A stretch of DNA of 64,000 bases from Caulobacterales bacterium (GTDB taxonomy: Bacteria > Pseudomonadota > Alphaproteobacteria > Caulobacterales > Aquidulcibacteraceae): assembly GCA_017303355.1 (NCBI GenBank), contig JAFLCU010000006.1, positions 62,001-126,000 of the forward strand. Direction: 5' to 3'. This document shows positions 41,967-51,736 of this stretch, piece by piece (the first letter of the stretch is position 1; the number at the start of each line of letters is the position of its first letter). The translations under genes and the position numbers were made by a program. Under the pieces are notes generated by a model. It saw only the letters and a list, made by a program, of their open reading frames with translations. It did no database searches and was not told the DNA's origin.

Positions 41967-43216
41967 TAGCGATTGCGCGTCGGATTGTAGCGATCGCGCA
42001 GGCGTGTCTGGCGAGAGATGAGCGGCTGCTCCACGCCTTCGATGAACACGGCCGTTGGCGCCGAGGTCACCTGCAACGGATCGCCGTCCCAGATCACCAC
42101 GTCCGCCAGATAATTGCGCTCAAGCCGCCCGAGTTGCGCGCCAACGCCAAATATTTCCGCCGGCGTACGCGAGACTGCGGCAAAGGCTGCATCCCATGAA
42201 AGGCCATTGGCGACCGCGTTGCCCGCGAGTTGCAGCACAAGACGCGCTTGATGCGCATCCACCGCGCCGGGCGCAGGTGCGATCGCGAACGTCACGCCAG
42301 CGTCTTCAAGCAGCGCCGCATTGTCCAAGCGCGCCGACAAACGCTCGAACCGATCCGGCAAATTGGCCAGCGGATCGAGGATTACCGGAATGCGCGCACG
42401 CGCCAGCTCGCTGGCGACCTGCCACGCTTCCGCGCCGCCATGGATGGCGAAGCGCAAGCTTGGATTGGCGCGCTGATAGCCGATGACACGACGGATATCG
42501 GCCGCGCTCTCCGCGTGAACCAGGAACATGCCCTGGCCGCGCGCGAACGGTTGAACGGCGGCGGCGTCGATTTCGTTGAGCACCGCGCCGCCCTGGCCGC
42601 TGCGGTAGCGGTTGGGATATTCGCGCGCATCGCGCAACGCCGCTTCAAACGCCGGCCAAAGTGCGGCGCGAGAGCCGCCCGCGCGGCTGGCGCCGGTTTC
42701 GCCAAGCTCGACCACCATGAAGGCGTTGCGGCGGAAGACGCTATCCGGCTCGCCGCTCAGCGACACCAGCGCGCCGCGGCCGCCGAACAAGCCGCTGGTC
42801 TGCGACGGCGCGATCGCGGCGCGCGTGACGCCCTCGATACGCGTGACGGCGACGGCGGTGACCGCCGGATTGAACGCCGCCGATGAATCGGCCGCCGCGG
42901 CGACGAGATCGCCATCCATATCGGCGTCGTTCGGCGCGCCCGAGCCGGAGATTTCCGACAAGCCAAGCTCGCTCATGGCGGCGAACGCGCCTGGCGTCAC
43001 GAACCGGCCCTGCGCTTCGACCACGCGCGCGCCGCGCAGCGGCGCGATGCTCGCGCCGACAGCGGTGATGCGCCCGTCCACGATTAGGACATCGCCGTTC
43101 TCGATAATGCCAGCTGCGCCGTTGGTGACGACGCGGCCATCGCGGATAAGAACGGTTTCGGCCATGGCCGGCGTCGCGATCGCGGCGGCCATGACAAGTG
43201 CGGAGAAGAACCTCAT
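41966..43216 (-). CDS. Exported amidohydrolase-like protein lacking the HxH metal motif
   Basis: 416 aa. Signal peptide MRFFSALVMAAAIATPAMA. The amidohydrolase start (ETVLIRDGRVVTNGAAGIIE, GRFVTPGAFAAMSELG) shows that the usual PGxIDxHxH metal motif has become PGAFAAMSELG. Later segments keep His residues (FLVHAESAADI; FAIHGGAEAW), and the C-terminal GRLERNYLADVVIWDGDP is normal. So the binuclear site is incomplete and the protein may be non-catalytic. Overlaps the stop of the second amidohydrolase gene by 4 nt, so the two are probably made together. Confidence 0.85.
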   Translation of the reverse strand: MRFFSALVMAAAIATPAMAETVLIRDGRVVTNGAAGIIENGDVLIVDGRITAVGASIAPLRGARVVEAQGRFVTPGAFAAMSELGLSEISGSGAPNDADMDGDLVAAAADSSAAFNPAVTAVAVTRIEGVTRAAIAPSQTSGLFGGRGALVSLSGEPDSVFRRNAFMVVELGETGASRAGGSRAALWPAFEAALRDAREYPNRYRSGQGGAVLNEIDAAAVQPFARGQGMFLVHAESAADIRRVIGYQRANPSLRFAIHGGAEAWQVASELARARIPVILDPLANLPDRFERLSARLDNAALLEDAGVTFAIAPAPGAVDAHQARLVLQLAGNAVANGLSWDAAFAAVSRTPAEIFGVGAQLGRLERNYLADVVIWDGDPLQVTSAPTAVFIEGVEQPLISRQTRLRDRYNPTRNR

Positions 43217-44592
43217 TGGGCGCGCTCCGTGTAGGATTGGCCAAGCTCAAAATCAGACGCCGGATCGGTGTCGGCGTCGCGCTGATAGATTTGCGCACCA
43301 TCGATGAAGACGCGCTCCGCGACCGCGTAACTAGAGAGCGGATCGGCGGACCAGATCACGACGTCGGCGCGGCGGCCTGGCGTGAGCGTGCCGGTTTCCT
43401 CGGCGATGCCGAGCGCCCGGGCGGGGTTGCGCGAGAGCCACGTCCATGCCTCGGCGCGCGAAATTTCGACGCCAGCTCGGCGGCCGTCCGCCAGCGCTTT
43501 CGCCGCTTCCTGGTTCAGGCGCTGAATGCCGACTTCGCTATCCGAGTGCACGATGGCGCAGGCGCCGGCGGCGTGCACGAACGGAATATTCTCGCGGATG
43601 CCGTCATAGGCTTCGATCTTGAAGCCCCACCAATCGGCCCACATCGCCGAGCATATACCCTCTTCGCGCAGCAGATCACCGATCTTGTAGGCTTCCACGG
43701 CGTGGTGGAACGCTGAAATCTGGAAATCGAATTCGTGCGACACCTCGATGGCGTTGGCCATCTCGTCGGCGCGATAGCAATGCCATTGCAGCAGGATGTC
43801 GCCGTTGAGCACGCCAGCAAGCGTCTCCAATTCCAAATCGCGATCGGGCGGGTCGCCATTGCCTTCTGCGGCGTTACGCGCACGACGCGCGTAGCGTTCG
43901 GCGTTGGCGAACGCCTGACGATAGCCCGCGACATTACCCATGCCCGTCGCCGGCGAGGAATTGCGGCTGCCATAGACGCGCGCCGGGTTTTCGCCGCACG
44001 CCATCTTCAGCGTCTGCGGCGCTCCGGGAAATTTCATCTCCTGCACGGTGATGGCGTCGAGCACCGGACGCAGCGTCACGCCACGGCCGCCGAAGAGATT
44101 GCCCGAGCCCGGCAGGACGTGCAGCGTCGTGATGCCGCCGGCGACCGCACGATCAAAGCCCGGGTCTTGCGGCCAGACCGAGTGTTCAACCCAGACCTCG
44201 GCGGTGTTCGGCTGCGTCAGCTCATTGCCGTCCGAGGTGGCGTTGATGCTCGGCGACGGATAGGCGCCGAGGTGTGAGTGCGCGTCGATGATGCCAGGGG
44301 TCACGAAGCGCCCCGACGCATCGATGATGGTCGCGCCAGCGGGCGCGGCGAGATTGTTGCCAACCGCGCTGATGCGGCCGTCCTGCATCAATACGTCCGC
44401 GTTCGCGAGTTCGGCGCCTTCGCCGTCGAACACGGTAGCGCCCCGGATCAAGGTCGGCACGGAGGGCGCCGGCTCGTATGTCGAAGCGAAAGGCGAGCGC
44501 GTCGCCCCTTCCGCGGGATCAATCGCTGGTGTGGTCGCGCAGGCGGCAAGGCTCAAGCCAGCCGCCAGCACAATGAACGGTCGCAGATGCAA
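43213..44592 (-). CDS. Exported amidohydrolase (lipoprotein)
   Basis: 459 aa. Signal with lipobox (MHLRPFIVLAAGLSLAACAT). Metal ligands are intact: FVTPGIIDAHSHLGAYP (HxH), LQWHCYRADE, ISAFHHAVEAYK and the Asp in VHSDSEVGIQRLN. Member of the imidazolonepropionase-like/X-Pro dipeptidase-like amidohydrolases exported by alphaproteobacteria; substrates are often peptides or cyclic amides. First gene of a two-gene unit with the HxH-less paralogue. Confidence 0.88.
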   Translation of the reverse strand: MHLRPFIVLAAGLSLAACATTPAIDPAEGATRSPFASTYEPAPSVPTLIRGATVFDGEGAELANADVLMQDGRISAVGNNLAAPAGATIIDASGRFVTPGIIDAHSHLGAYPSPSINATSDGNELTQPNTAEVWVEHSVWPQDPGFDRAVAGGITTLHVLPGSGNLFGGRGVTLRPVLDAITVQEMKFPGAPQTLKMACGENPARVYGSRNSSPATGMGNVAGYRQAFANAERYARRARNAAEGNGDPPDRDLELETLAGVLNGDILLQWHCYRADEMANAIEVSHEFDFQISAFHHAVEAYKIGDLLREEGICSAMWADWWGFKIEAYDGIRENIPFVHAAGACAIVHSDSEVGIQRLNQEAAKALADGRRAGVEISRAEAWTWLSRNPARALGIAEETGTLTPGRRADVVIWSADPLSSYAVAERVFIDGAQIYQRDADTDPASDFELGQSYTERAQ

Positions 44593-44695
44593 TTCGCCCT
44601 CCCTGCCGATTCAGGCGCCGGCATCTGACGGACTGCACGCGGGCGCGACAAGGCCTTGCACGCCTTTCGGGAGAAATCTGCGACGAATAACTGCG

Positions 44696-47600
44696 CTAAA
44701 TCACGCGTTCGACGCCCTTTGCCGCTTTCAGCGCGGCGCGCGCGGCGGGGCTGGCCGGGGCCATCGTGCGCGTCGCCAATTCGATCTCACGCCCGTCCTT
44801 CAACTTGAGCACGAGCCGCAGGGGCCTAGTCTCGCCGGCATTCGCCTTCGGTAAGGCGGCAATGGTTTGCGCCAGCAGCTCGATCGGCGCGCCCTCCTTC
44901 AGGATAATACGCAGATCATCCGTCGTACGCGCTTCAGCGGCCTCGACCGGCTCGAATGTGTCGGCGGAAAGTTTCAGGTCGCCGTCGCGCCAGCGTACGC
45001 GCCCGCGAAACACGAACGCCTTGCCGACCTCCAGCACCTCGCGCGCCGCGGCGACATTCTCCGGCATCACCATCGGCTCGAAATCGCCCGTCGGATCGGA
45101 CATCGAGACGAACGCAAGCGTGCCGCCCGATTGCGCCGGACGATATTGTACGCGCCGCACCACGCCCGCCATCGGATAGGCGCGCGGCTCCGTCTCGCCC
45201 TCTTCGACAACATCGAGAAAGGTTTTGTAACGCTCGCCCACGTCGAGGAAGAAATCCGAAAGCGGGTGGCCAGAGAGATAAAAGCCAACGCTTTCGCGCT
45301 CGGCGTCGAGGCGATCCTGCGCCGACCATGCGGGCGCCTTGGGGAACGTCGGACGCGCGCTGGGTTCTTCCGCGCCGAAGAGTGAAACCTGGGCGCTGGC
45401 GCGCTCTTCGGCGACGCGCTGTGCGTGCGCGACGATCACCTCACACGCAGCGAACGCGCGCGCACGATCGGGCTCCATGCCATCGAACGCGCCCGCCTTG
45501 GCGAGGTTTTCGAGTTGGCGGCGATTGACCGTCTTCGGATCGAGCCGATCGGCGAAATCATAAAGCGCCTTGAAGGACCCACGCGCGCGCCGTTCGGCAA
45601 CGACAGCTTCCATCGCCGTCAAACCGACATTGCGCACCGCGCCAATGGCGTAGCGAATAGCGACGCCCTCTTCGATCGGCTCGACGCTGAAATCCGGCGC
45701 CGACTTGTTCAGGTCGGGCGGCAGCACCGTGACGCCGACGCGACGCGCGTCCTGGTGGAAGCTCGCCAGCTTATCCGAGTTCGAGATATCGAGGCTCATC
45801 GAAGCGGCGAGGAAATCGGTTGGGTAGTGTGCTTTTAGGTAAGCCGTTTGATAAGCGACCACAGCATAGGCGGCGGCGTGCGACTTGTTGAAACCATAGC
45901 CGGCGAATTCCTCGACAAGGTCGAAAATGTGAGAGGCGAGGTTTTCGCCGACACCGCGTTCCTTGGCGCCGTCAATAAAGCGCGTCTTTTGCTTGGCCAT
46001 TTCGGCGGGCTGCTTTTTGCCCATGGCGCGACGCAGCAAATCGGCTTCGCCGAGGCTGTAGCCCGACAGCACCTGCGCGATCTGCATGACCTGTTCTTGA
46101 TAAACGATGACGCCGTACGTCTCTTCCAGGATCGGCTTCAAAGTCTCGTGCAAATAATCCGGTTGCTCGCGGCCGTGCTTCACGTTCGCGAAACGGTCGA
46201 TGTTCTTCATCGGCCCCGGGCGATAGAGCGAGATCAGCGCGATGACGTCCTCGAGGCACGTCGGCTTCACCTTGCGTAGCGTGTCGCGCATGCCCTGGCC
46301 TTCGAGCTGGAACACGCCGAACGTCAAACCGGATTGCAGGAGCTTGTAGGTGTCCTCGTCGTCATAGCCTGGGTCGTTGAGATCGACCTCGATGCCGCGC
46401 GCCTTGAGGAATTTGACGGCGCGGTCGATGACATCGAGCGTTTTCAGGCCGAGGAAGTCGAACTTCACCAGCCCGGCCTGCTCCACCCATTTCATATTGA
46501 ATTGCGTGGCCGGCAAATGGCCGCGCGGATCGCGGTAGAGCGCGACGAGATCGATCAGCGGGCGATCGCCGATCACCACGCCGGCCGCATGCGTCGATGC
46601 GTTGCGGTAGAGGCCTTCAAGCTGCAGCGAGGTATCAATCAGCTGGCGCACGTCAGCCTCGTTCTTGCGCGCCTCCTTGAGCTTGGGCTCGATCTCCATC
46701 GCTTCGGCGAGCGTGACCGGGTTGGCGGGGTTCGCCGGTACAAGCTTCGCCAGCTTGTCCACCTGGCCGAACGGCAATTGCATCACGCGGCCGACATCGC
46801 GCAGCACGGCGCGCGCCTGCAGCGTACCGAACGTGATGATCTGAGCGACGCGGTCGTCGCCGTATTTGTTCTTGACGTAATCGATGACTTCGCCGCGCCG
46901 CTCCTGACAAAAGTCGATATCGAAGTCCGGCATCGACACGCGTTCAGGATTGAGGAAGCGCTCGAACAGCAAGCCCCAACGCAGCGGGTCGAGGTCTGTG
47001 ATGGTCAGCGCCCAGGCGACCAGCGAGCCGGCGCCGGAGCCACGGCCAGGGCCGACGGGGATGTCGTTCGCCTTGGCCCATTTGATGAAGTCGGCGACGA
47101 TCAGAAAGTAGCCGGGAAATTGCATGTGCGTGATGACGCCCAGCTCAAATTCCAGCCGTTTCCAATAATCCTCTTCGGGCGCCGCGAGCTTGTCGCCCAA
47201 TGCCTTGAGGCGCGCCCTCAGGCCCGCCTCGGCTTGCGCTTTCAATTCCGCCGGCTCGTCGCGGCCGGCCTTGCTGTCAAAGCGCGGCAGGATCGGCTTG
47301 CGCTTCGGCACGCGAAACGCACAGCGGCGCGCCACCTCGCTCGTATTGTCGAGCGCTTCCGGCAAGTCCGAGAACAGCGCGCACATTTCGTCGGCGCTCT
47401 TGAAATAGTGCTGCGCGCTCACACGCGGCCGATCTTCCTCGCCGAGATAGGATGATGCTGCGATGCACATCAGCGCGTCGTGCCCGCCGTGATCGCTGCG
47501 TTTTTCGAAGCGGATATCGTTGGCCGCGACGATGGGCAGCCCCAAACGATAAGCGAGATCGATCAGCGCTTCTTCGGTATCCGCCTCCCTGCGCTCTTCA

Positions 47601-48103
47601 TGGCGATGCAGTTCGACATAGAGCCGGCTCGGGAACGCTTGCGCCATACGTTGCAGCGCGCCTTCAACCACATCGGCTTTGCCTTCAAGCAAGAGCGGCG
47701 TGAAAGCCCCCTCGCCGCCGCCGGTGAGCGCGATCAGGCCTTCGCTGTGCTCCAGCATGCGCTCGAGCACGACGTGCGGCACGTCGTGCTCGTCGAGAAA
47801 CGCGGCGCTCGAAAGCCGCATCAGATTGGCATAGCCGGCGGCGTTCTGCGCAAACAGCGCAATGGCGCCGTCAATGCCGCCCTCGCCCTTCACGTCGAGC
47901 GCCAGACCCACGATCGGCTGTATGCCCGCGTCGGTGGCCGCTTCGGAGAACTCAAGCGCGCCGAACAGATTGTTGGCGTCCGTCAGGCCGAGCGCCGGCA
48001 TGCTGTGCTTGGCGGCCAGCTTCGTCAGCGCCTTAACCTGGATCGCGCTTTGCAGCAGCGAATAAGCCGAGCGCGCGCGCAGATGGATGAAGGGGTGGGC
48101 CAT
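44696..48103 (-). CDS. dnaE: DNA polymerase III alpha subunit
   Basis: 1135 aa, standard DnaE1 length. Replicative polymerase catalytic subunit. PHP domain (residues 1-280), polymerase palm with PDFDIDF (about residue 400) and the third Asp later, tandem HhH region, OB fold near 980-1060 (VVRRVQYRPAQSGGTLAFV), and the C-terminal tau-binding part. The PHP metal site is degenerate: where active PHP domains have HxH the sequence is HLRARSAYS, and TDH is TDANN, so proofreading must come from a separate epsilon subunit. Preceded by lolD. Confidence 0.96.
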   Translation of the reverse strand: MAHPFIHLRARSAYSLLQSAIQVKALTKLAAKHSMPALGLTDANNLFGALEFSEAATDAGIQPIVGLALDVKGEGGIDGAIALFAQNAAGYANLMRLSSAAFLDEHDVPHVVLERMLEHSEGLIALTGGGEGAFTPLLLEGKADVVEGALQRMAQAFPSRLYVELHRHEERREADTEEALIDLAYRLGLPIVAANDIRFEKRSDHGGHDALMCIAASSYLGEEDRPRVSAQHYFKSADEMCALFSDLPEALDNTSEVARRCAFRVPKRKPILPRFDSKAGRDEPAELKAQAEAGLRARLKALGDKLAAPEEDYWKRLEFELGVITHMQFPGYFLIVADFIKWAKANDIPVGPGRGSGAGSLVAWALTITDLDPLRWGLLFERFLNPERVSMPDFDIDFCQERRGEVIDYVKNKYGDDRVAQIITFGTLQARAVLRDVGRVMQLPFGQVDKLAKLVPANPANPVTLAEAMEIEPKLKEARKNEADVRQLIDTSLQLEGLYRNASTHAAGVVIGDRPLIDLVALYRDPRGHLPATQFNMKWVEQAGLVKFDFLGLKTLDVIDRAVKFLKARGIEVDLNDPGYDDEDTYKLLQSGLTFGVFQLEGQGMRDTLRKVKPTCLEDVIALISLYRPGPMKNIDRFANVKHGREQPDYLHETLKPILEETYGVIVYQEQVMQIAQVLSGYSLGEADLLRRAMGKKQPAEMAKQKTRFIDGAKERGVGENLASHIFDLVEEFAGYGFNKSHAAAYAVVAYQTAYLKAHYPTDFLAASMSLDISNSDKLASFHQDARRVGVTVLPPDLNKSAPDFSVEPIEEGVAIRYAIGAVRNVGLTAMEAVVAERRARGSFKALYDFADRLDPKTVNRRQLENLAKAGAFDGMEPDRARAFAACEVIVAHAQRVAEERASAQVSLFGAEEPSARPTFPKAPAWSAQDRLDAERESVGFYLSGHPLSDFFLDVGERYKTFLDVVEEGETEPRAYPMAGVVRRVQYRPAQSGGTLAFVSMSDPTGDFEPMVMPENVAAAREVLEVGKAFVFRGRVRWRDGDLKLSADTFEPVEAAEARTTDDLRIILKEGAPIELLAQTIAALPKANAGETRPLRLVLKLKDGREIELATRTMAPASPAARAALKAAKGVERVI

Positions 48104-48155
48104 GTGATTCGCTTCCTGGCCCTAAGATAGGCGCTTATCGCCCTTCCTCGAAGTC

Positions 48156-48872
48156 TCAGCTGCGGCGCACCAGATGGCCGTGATCCAGCGCCATGACCCG
48201 ATCCATATATTTCGCCAGCTCCAGATTGTGCGTGGCGATCAGAGCCGCGGCGCCCTCTTTGCGCACCAGATCCGAAAGCGCGGCAAAAACAAAGGTGGAT
48301 GTGTCTGGATCGAGGTTGCCGGTGGGTTCATCGGCCAGGATCAGCACGGGATTGTTGATCATCGCGCGCGCGATCGCGACGCGCTGCTGCTCGCCGCCCG
48401 AAAGCTGCGCCGGCTGGTGATGGATGCGCTTGTCCAGTCCCATCACGCCGAGGAGTCTTTCGGCCTCATCCAGCGCCTCGCGACGCTTGCGCCCCGCGAT
48501 CAGCGCCGGCAGCGCCACGTTGTGCAACGCGTCGAACTCCGGCAGCAGATGGTGAAACTGATAGACGAAGCCGATCTTGTTGCGGCGGATCTCGGTGCGA
48601 TCCTCATCACTCATCGACCAGCCGTCGGCGCCAGCGATCAGCACCTCGCCCGCGTTCGGCCGTTCAAGCATGCCGGCCGCGTGCAGCAGCGAGGACTTGC
48701 CCGAGCCAGAGGGGCCGATCAGCCCGACGATCTCACCCGGCGCGATATCGAGCGCCACGCCGTCGAGCACGGTGAGTTCGCTTTCACCGGATTTGTAGCG
48801 GCGGCTGAGCCCGCTCAGCCGCAGCACGGGTGCGGCCGCACTTTGCGTCGGACGCGTGGCGACATCATTCAT
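48156..48872 (-). CDS. lolD: Lipoprotein-releasing system ATPase LolD
   Basis: 238 aa ABC ATPase of the MacB/LolD type. Walker A GPSGSGKSS, Q-loop GFVYQFHHLLPEFDAL (LolD-typical), signature LSGGEQQRVAIARAM, Walker B LILADEPTGNLD. Drives release of outer-membrane lipoproteins from the inner membrane; the window encodes several predicted lipoproteins that would use it. Overlaps the permease gene by 8 nt. Confidence 0.94.
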   Translation of the reverse strand: MNDVATRPTQSAAAPVLRLSGLSRRYKSGESELTVLDGVALDIAPGEIVGLIGPSGSGKSSLLHAAGMLERPNAGEVLIAGADGWSMSDEDRTEIRRNKIGFVYQFHHLLPEFDALHNVALPALIAGRKRREALDEAERLLGVMGLDKRIHHQPAQLSGGEQQRVAIARAMINNPVLILADEPTGNLDPDTSTFVFAALSDLVRKEGAAALIATHNLELAKYMDRVMALDHGHLVRRS

Positions 48873-50139
48873 AGCGCAACGACTCCACCGGATCGAAACG
48901 CGCAGCCCACCACGACGTGGCCAGCGTCGACACGAACGTCACCAAGATCGTGAACACGGAAATGAGCGCGACCTCGCCCCACTCGACGCGCGCCGGCAGC
49001 GTCTCCAGCGAATAGACGGTGCCCGGGAAAATATCGAAGCCGAACGCCGAGGACAGGAAGTTCTGGATCGGCTCGATAAACAGGCAGAAGCCGACGCCCA
49101 GCAGCAAGCCGCATGACAGCCCGATCAACCCAAGGCTCGCGCTCGCCATGAAGAACACGCGCATGATGGAGCCCTTGCTCGCACCCATGGTGCGCAAGAT
49201 CGCGATGTCGCGGCTCTTGTTCTTCACGAGCATGATGAGGCCGGTGATGATGTTGAGCGCCGCGATCGCCACCAGAATCATCAGGATCAGCCGCATGACA
49301 TTGCGCTCGACTACGAGCGCATCAGCGAGGCCCTGACTGCGTGCGCGCCAATCATAGATGAATGTGCCCGGCGGCAAGCGCGATTGGAGGTCCATAATGA
49401 TCGGCGCTGTGCGGTCGGGATTGGTAATGCGGATTTCCAGTTCGTCGGCGCCGTCGCCACGCCCGAACAAGATACGCGCCTGCTCGATCGGCATGTAGAT
49501 GAGCATCGAGTCGAACTCGGCCATGCCCACGCTGAAGATGCCGCCGACCAAAAAGGGTTTGCTGCGCGGCACCAAGCCGAACGGCGTCGCCGCCCCCTGC
49601 GGCGGCAGGATGGTGATGGCCATGTTCTCCACCACGCCGAGCGACGCCGCCAAGCGATCGCCAACGATGATGGAAGGCGATTCAACGCCTTCAAAGTTCT
49701 GCAAACCGCCGCCGGGACGAATATTGGCGGCGACGATCGACAATTGTTCGAGTTCGGCCCGTGGAATGCCGCGCACCAGCACGCCGCCGGCTTGTCCGTC
49801 ATGCGTCGCCAGCGCCTGCGAATTGATGATCGGCGTCACGTGGGTCACGCCCGGCGCTTCGCGCGCCAGCGCGGCCATGCGCTCGATCTCGACACCGGGG
49901 ACGCTGCGCACATCGACATAGACGTGCCCATTCACGCCAAGAATGCGCGACAGCAGCGTCTCGCGAAAACCGTTCATCACCGACATGGTGATGATCAGCG
50001 CCATCACGGCGAGCGTGATCGCGACCACGGAGATGACCGAGATCAGCGCGACCCCGCCATGTTGGCGCTTGGCGCGGAGGTAGCGTCCGGCGAGCATGCG
50101 CTCGAACAGGCCGAAGGGTTGTGTGCGTCCGCTCATCAA
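48865..50139 (-). CDS. lolC: Lipoprotein-releasing system permease, LolC/LolE family
   Basis: 424 aa. Four transmembrane segments: one N-terminal (ISVISVVAITLAVMALIITM), a large periplasmic domain (about 50-270), then three at about 275-300, 320-350 and 378-405. The motif MSVMNGFRETLLSRILGVNGH is characteristic of LolC/E. Alphaproteobacteria often use one LolC/E-type gene whose product forms a homodimer (LolF-like); only one is present here. 4-nt overlap with proS upstream. Confidence 0.92.
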   Translation of the reverse strand: MMSGRTQPFGLFERMLAGRYLRAKRQHGGVALISVISVVAITLAVMALIITMSVMNGFRETLLSRILGVNGHVYVDVRSVPGVEIERMAALAREAPGVTHVTPIINSQALATHDGQAGGVLVRGIPRAELEQLSIVAANIRPGGGLQNFEGVESPSIIVGDRLAASLGVVENMAITILPPQGAATPFGLVPRSKPFLVGGIFSVGMAEFDSMLIYMPIEQARILFGRGDGADELEIRITNPDRTAPIIMDLQSRLPPGTFIYDWRARSQGLADALVVERNVMRLILMILVAIAALNIITGLIMLVKNKSRDIAILRTMGASKGSIMRVFFMASASLGLIGLSCGLLLGVGFCLFIEPIQNFLSSAFGFDIFPGTVYSLETLPARVEWGEVALISVFTILVTFVSTLATSWWAARFDPVESLRYE

Positions 50140-51668
50140 TAAGCCCGCGCGATCAGGATTTCTTCGACGGCTGGCTCGCCGCTGAAGATGCAGGCGCCAT
50201 ACGATGCCGGCTGCGCCGCCGGCGCATTGCGGATTGTGAGTTTCAAGGCTTTCAGACGTTCCCCGACCTTATCGAGCGCATCCCCGCTTGGGCGCGCCCA
50301 ATGCACGCGCGCCCAGCCCTTGAACTCGCCCTCTTTGTCCTCGGTTCCATAATAGGTTTCAAGATCGGCGAAGGTTTTGAAGTCAGCGCGGATGTTGTTG
50401 TCCAGGCGCGCCTTGGCCTCCGCGAAGAGTTCAGCTTGCGTTTCTTCCAGAAGTTTCGCCGCCTGGGCAATGAAATCGGCGCGGCTGACCGAATGCGACT
50501 TGATCTTGTCGCCTTCGCGCAGCGCGTTGCGCTTGATGAACGTCACTTGGCCATTCGCCGCATCACGCGGGCCGATTTCGCAAATAATCGGCGCGCCACG
50601 GCGCACCCAGTCCCAGCGTTTGTCGGCCGGGCGCGCGTCCTTGATGTCGAGATAGGCGCGCACCGGCCAGCTGAAGGCGCTGAGCTTGTTCAACTCGGCG
50701 ACCAGCGAGGCGCAATATTCTTTCAGCTCCGCGTCTTCCGGCTTTCCGCGCAACATCGGCACGATCACAATCTGGCGTGGCGCGGCAGCCGGAGGCGTGC
50801 GCAAGCCGTCGTCATCGCCGTGCGTCATGATCACGCCACCGATCATGCGCGTCGACATGCCCCAGGACGTGGTGTGGGCCAGCGTCATGCCGCCCTCCTT
50901 GTCCTGATAGCGAATGTTCTGCGCTTCGGCGAAATGTGTGCCCAGATAGTGCGAGGTGCCGGCTTGCAGCGCCTTGCCATCCTGCATCATCGCTTCAATT
51001 GAATATGTACGCACCGCGCCCGGGAAGCGCTCGTTCTCCGGCTTCTCGCCATGGATCACCGGCATGGCCAGGAAATCCTCGGAAAAGCTGCGATAGAGCT
51101 CAAGCGCCCACATGGTCTCAACCATCGCGTCGGCTTCGTCGGCGTGGACCGTGTGGCCTTCCTGCCAGAGGAATTCCGCCGTGCGCAGGAACATGCGCGT
51201 GCGCATTTCCCAGCGCATCACGTTGGCCCATTGGTTCAGCTTCAGCGGCAGGTCGCGATAGGATTTCACCCAACGGCTGAACGCATCGCCGATGATGGTC
51301 TCCGAGGTTGGGCGAATGATCAGCGGCTCGGTGAGCGCCGCATCCGGATCGGGTTTCAGTTCGCCATCGATCTGCTTCAGGCGATGGTGCGTGACGACAG
51401 CCATCTCCTTGGCGAAGCCTTCGACGTGCTCGGCCTCCTTGGCAAAGAACGCGAGCGGGATCAGAAGCGGGAAATAATAATTGTCGTGACCCGCATCCTT
51501 GATGCGGCGATCAAGCTCGCCCTGGATGCGCTCCCACAGACCCATGCCCCATGGCTTGATGATCATTGAGCCGCGCGTCGGCGACAGCTCCGCGAGATCG
51601 GCGTCGCGCACGACGGCCTGGTACCACTCGGGAAAGTCTTCGGCGCGCGTGACCTTGAGCGCATGCAT
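50136..51668 (-). CDS. proS: Prolyl-tRNA synthetase, archaeal/eukaryotic type (ProS type 3)
   Basis: 510 aa class II synthetase. The opening FPEWYQAVVRDADLAELSP, GMGLWERIQGELDRRIK, PTSETIIGDAFSRWV, FLRTAEFLWQEGHTVH, GKALQAGTSHYLGTHFAEA and the C-terminal tyrosine (ARAY) are those of the archaeal/eukaryotic-like ProRS (as in Thermus), not the bacterial type with a YbaK-like insertion or the short alphaproteobacterial type 2. The C-terminal zinc ligands (four Cys in Thermus) are missing; only one Cys is seen. It sits between DUF1467 and lolC, where bacterial-type proS normally lies in this group. Confidence 0.94.
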   Translation of the reverse strand: MHALKVTRAEDFPEWYQAVVRDADLAELSPTRGSMIIKPWGMGLWERIQGELDRRIKDAGHDNYYFPLLIPLAFFAKEAEHVEGFAKEMAVVTHHRLKQIDGELKPDPDAALTEPLIIRPTSETIIGDAFSRWVKSYRDLPLKLNQWANVMRWEMRTRMFLRTAEFLWQEGHTVHADEADAMVETMWALELYRSFSEDFLAMPVIHGEKPENERFPGAVRTYSIEAMMQDGKALQAGTSHYLGTHFAEAQNIRYQDKEGGMTLAHTTSWGMSTRMIGGVIMTHGDDDGLRTPPAAAPRQIVIVPMLRGKPEDAELKEYCASLVAELNKLSAFSWPVRAYLDIKDARPADKRWDWVRRGAPIICEIGPRDAANGQVTFIKRNALREGDKIKSHSVSRADFIAQAAKLLEETQAELFAEAKARLDNNIRADFKTFADLETYYGTEDKEGEFKGWARVHWARPSGDALDKVGERLKALKLTIRNAPAAQPASYGACIFSGEPAVEEILIARAY

Positions 51669-51736
51669 GGGATGGGCATTCCTCTAGCTGGGAGGCGTCT
51701 GGATAGACTGACCCGCGCGCGGCGGCAACGCGGCGC

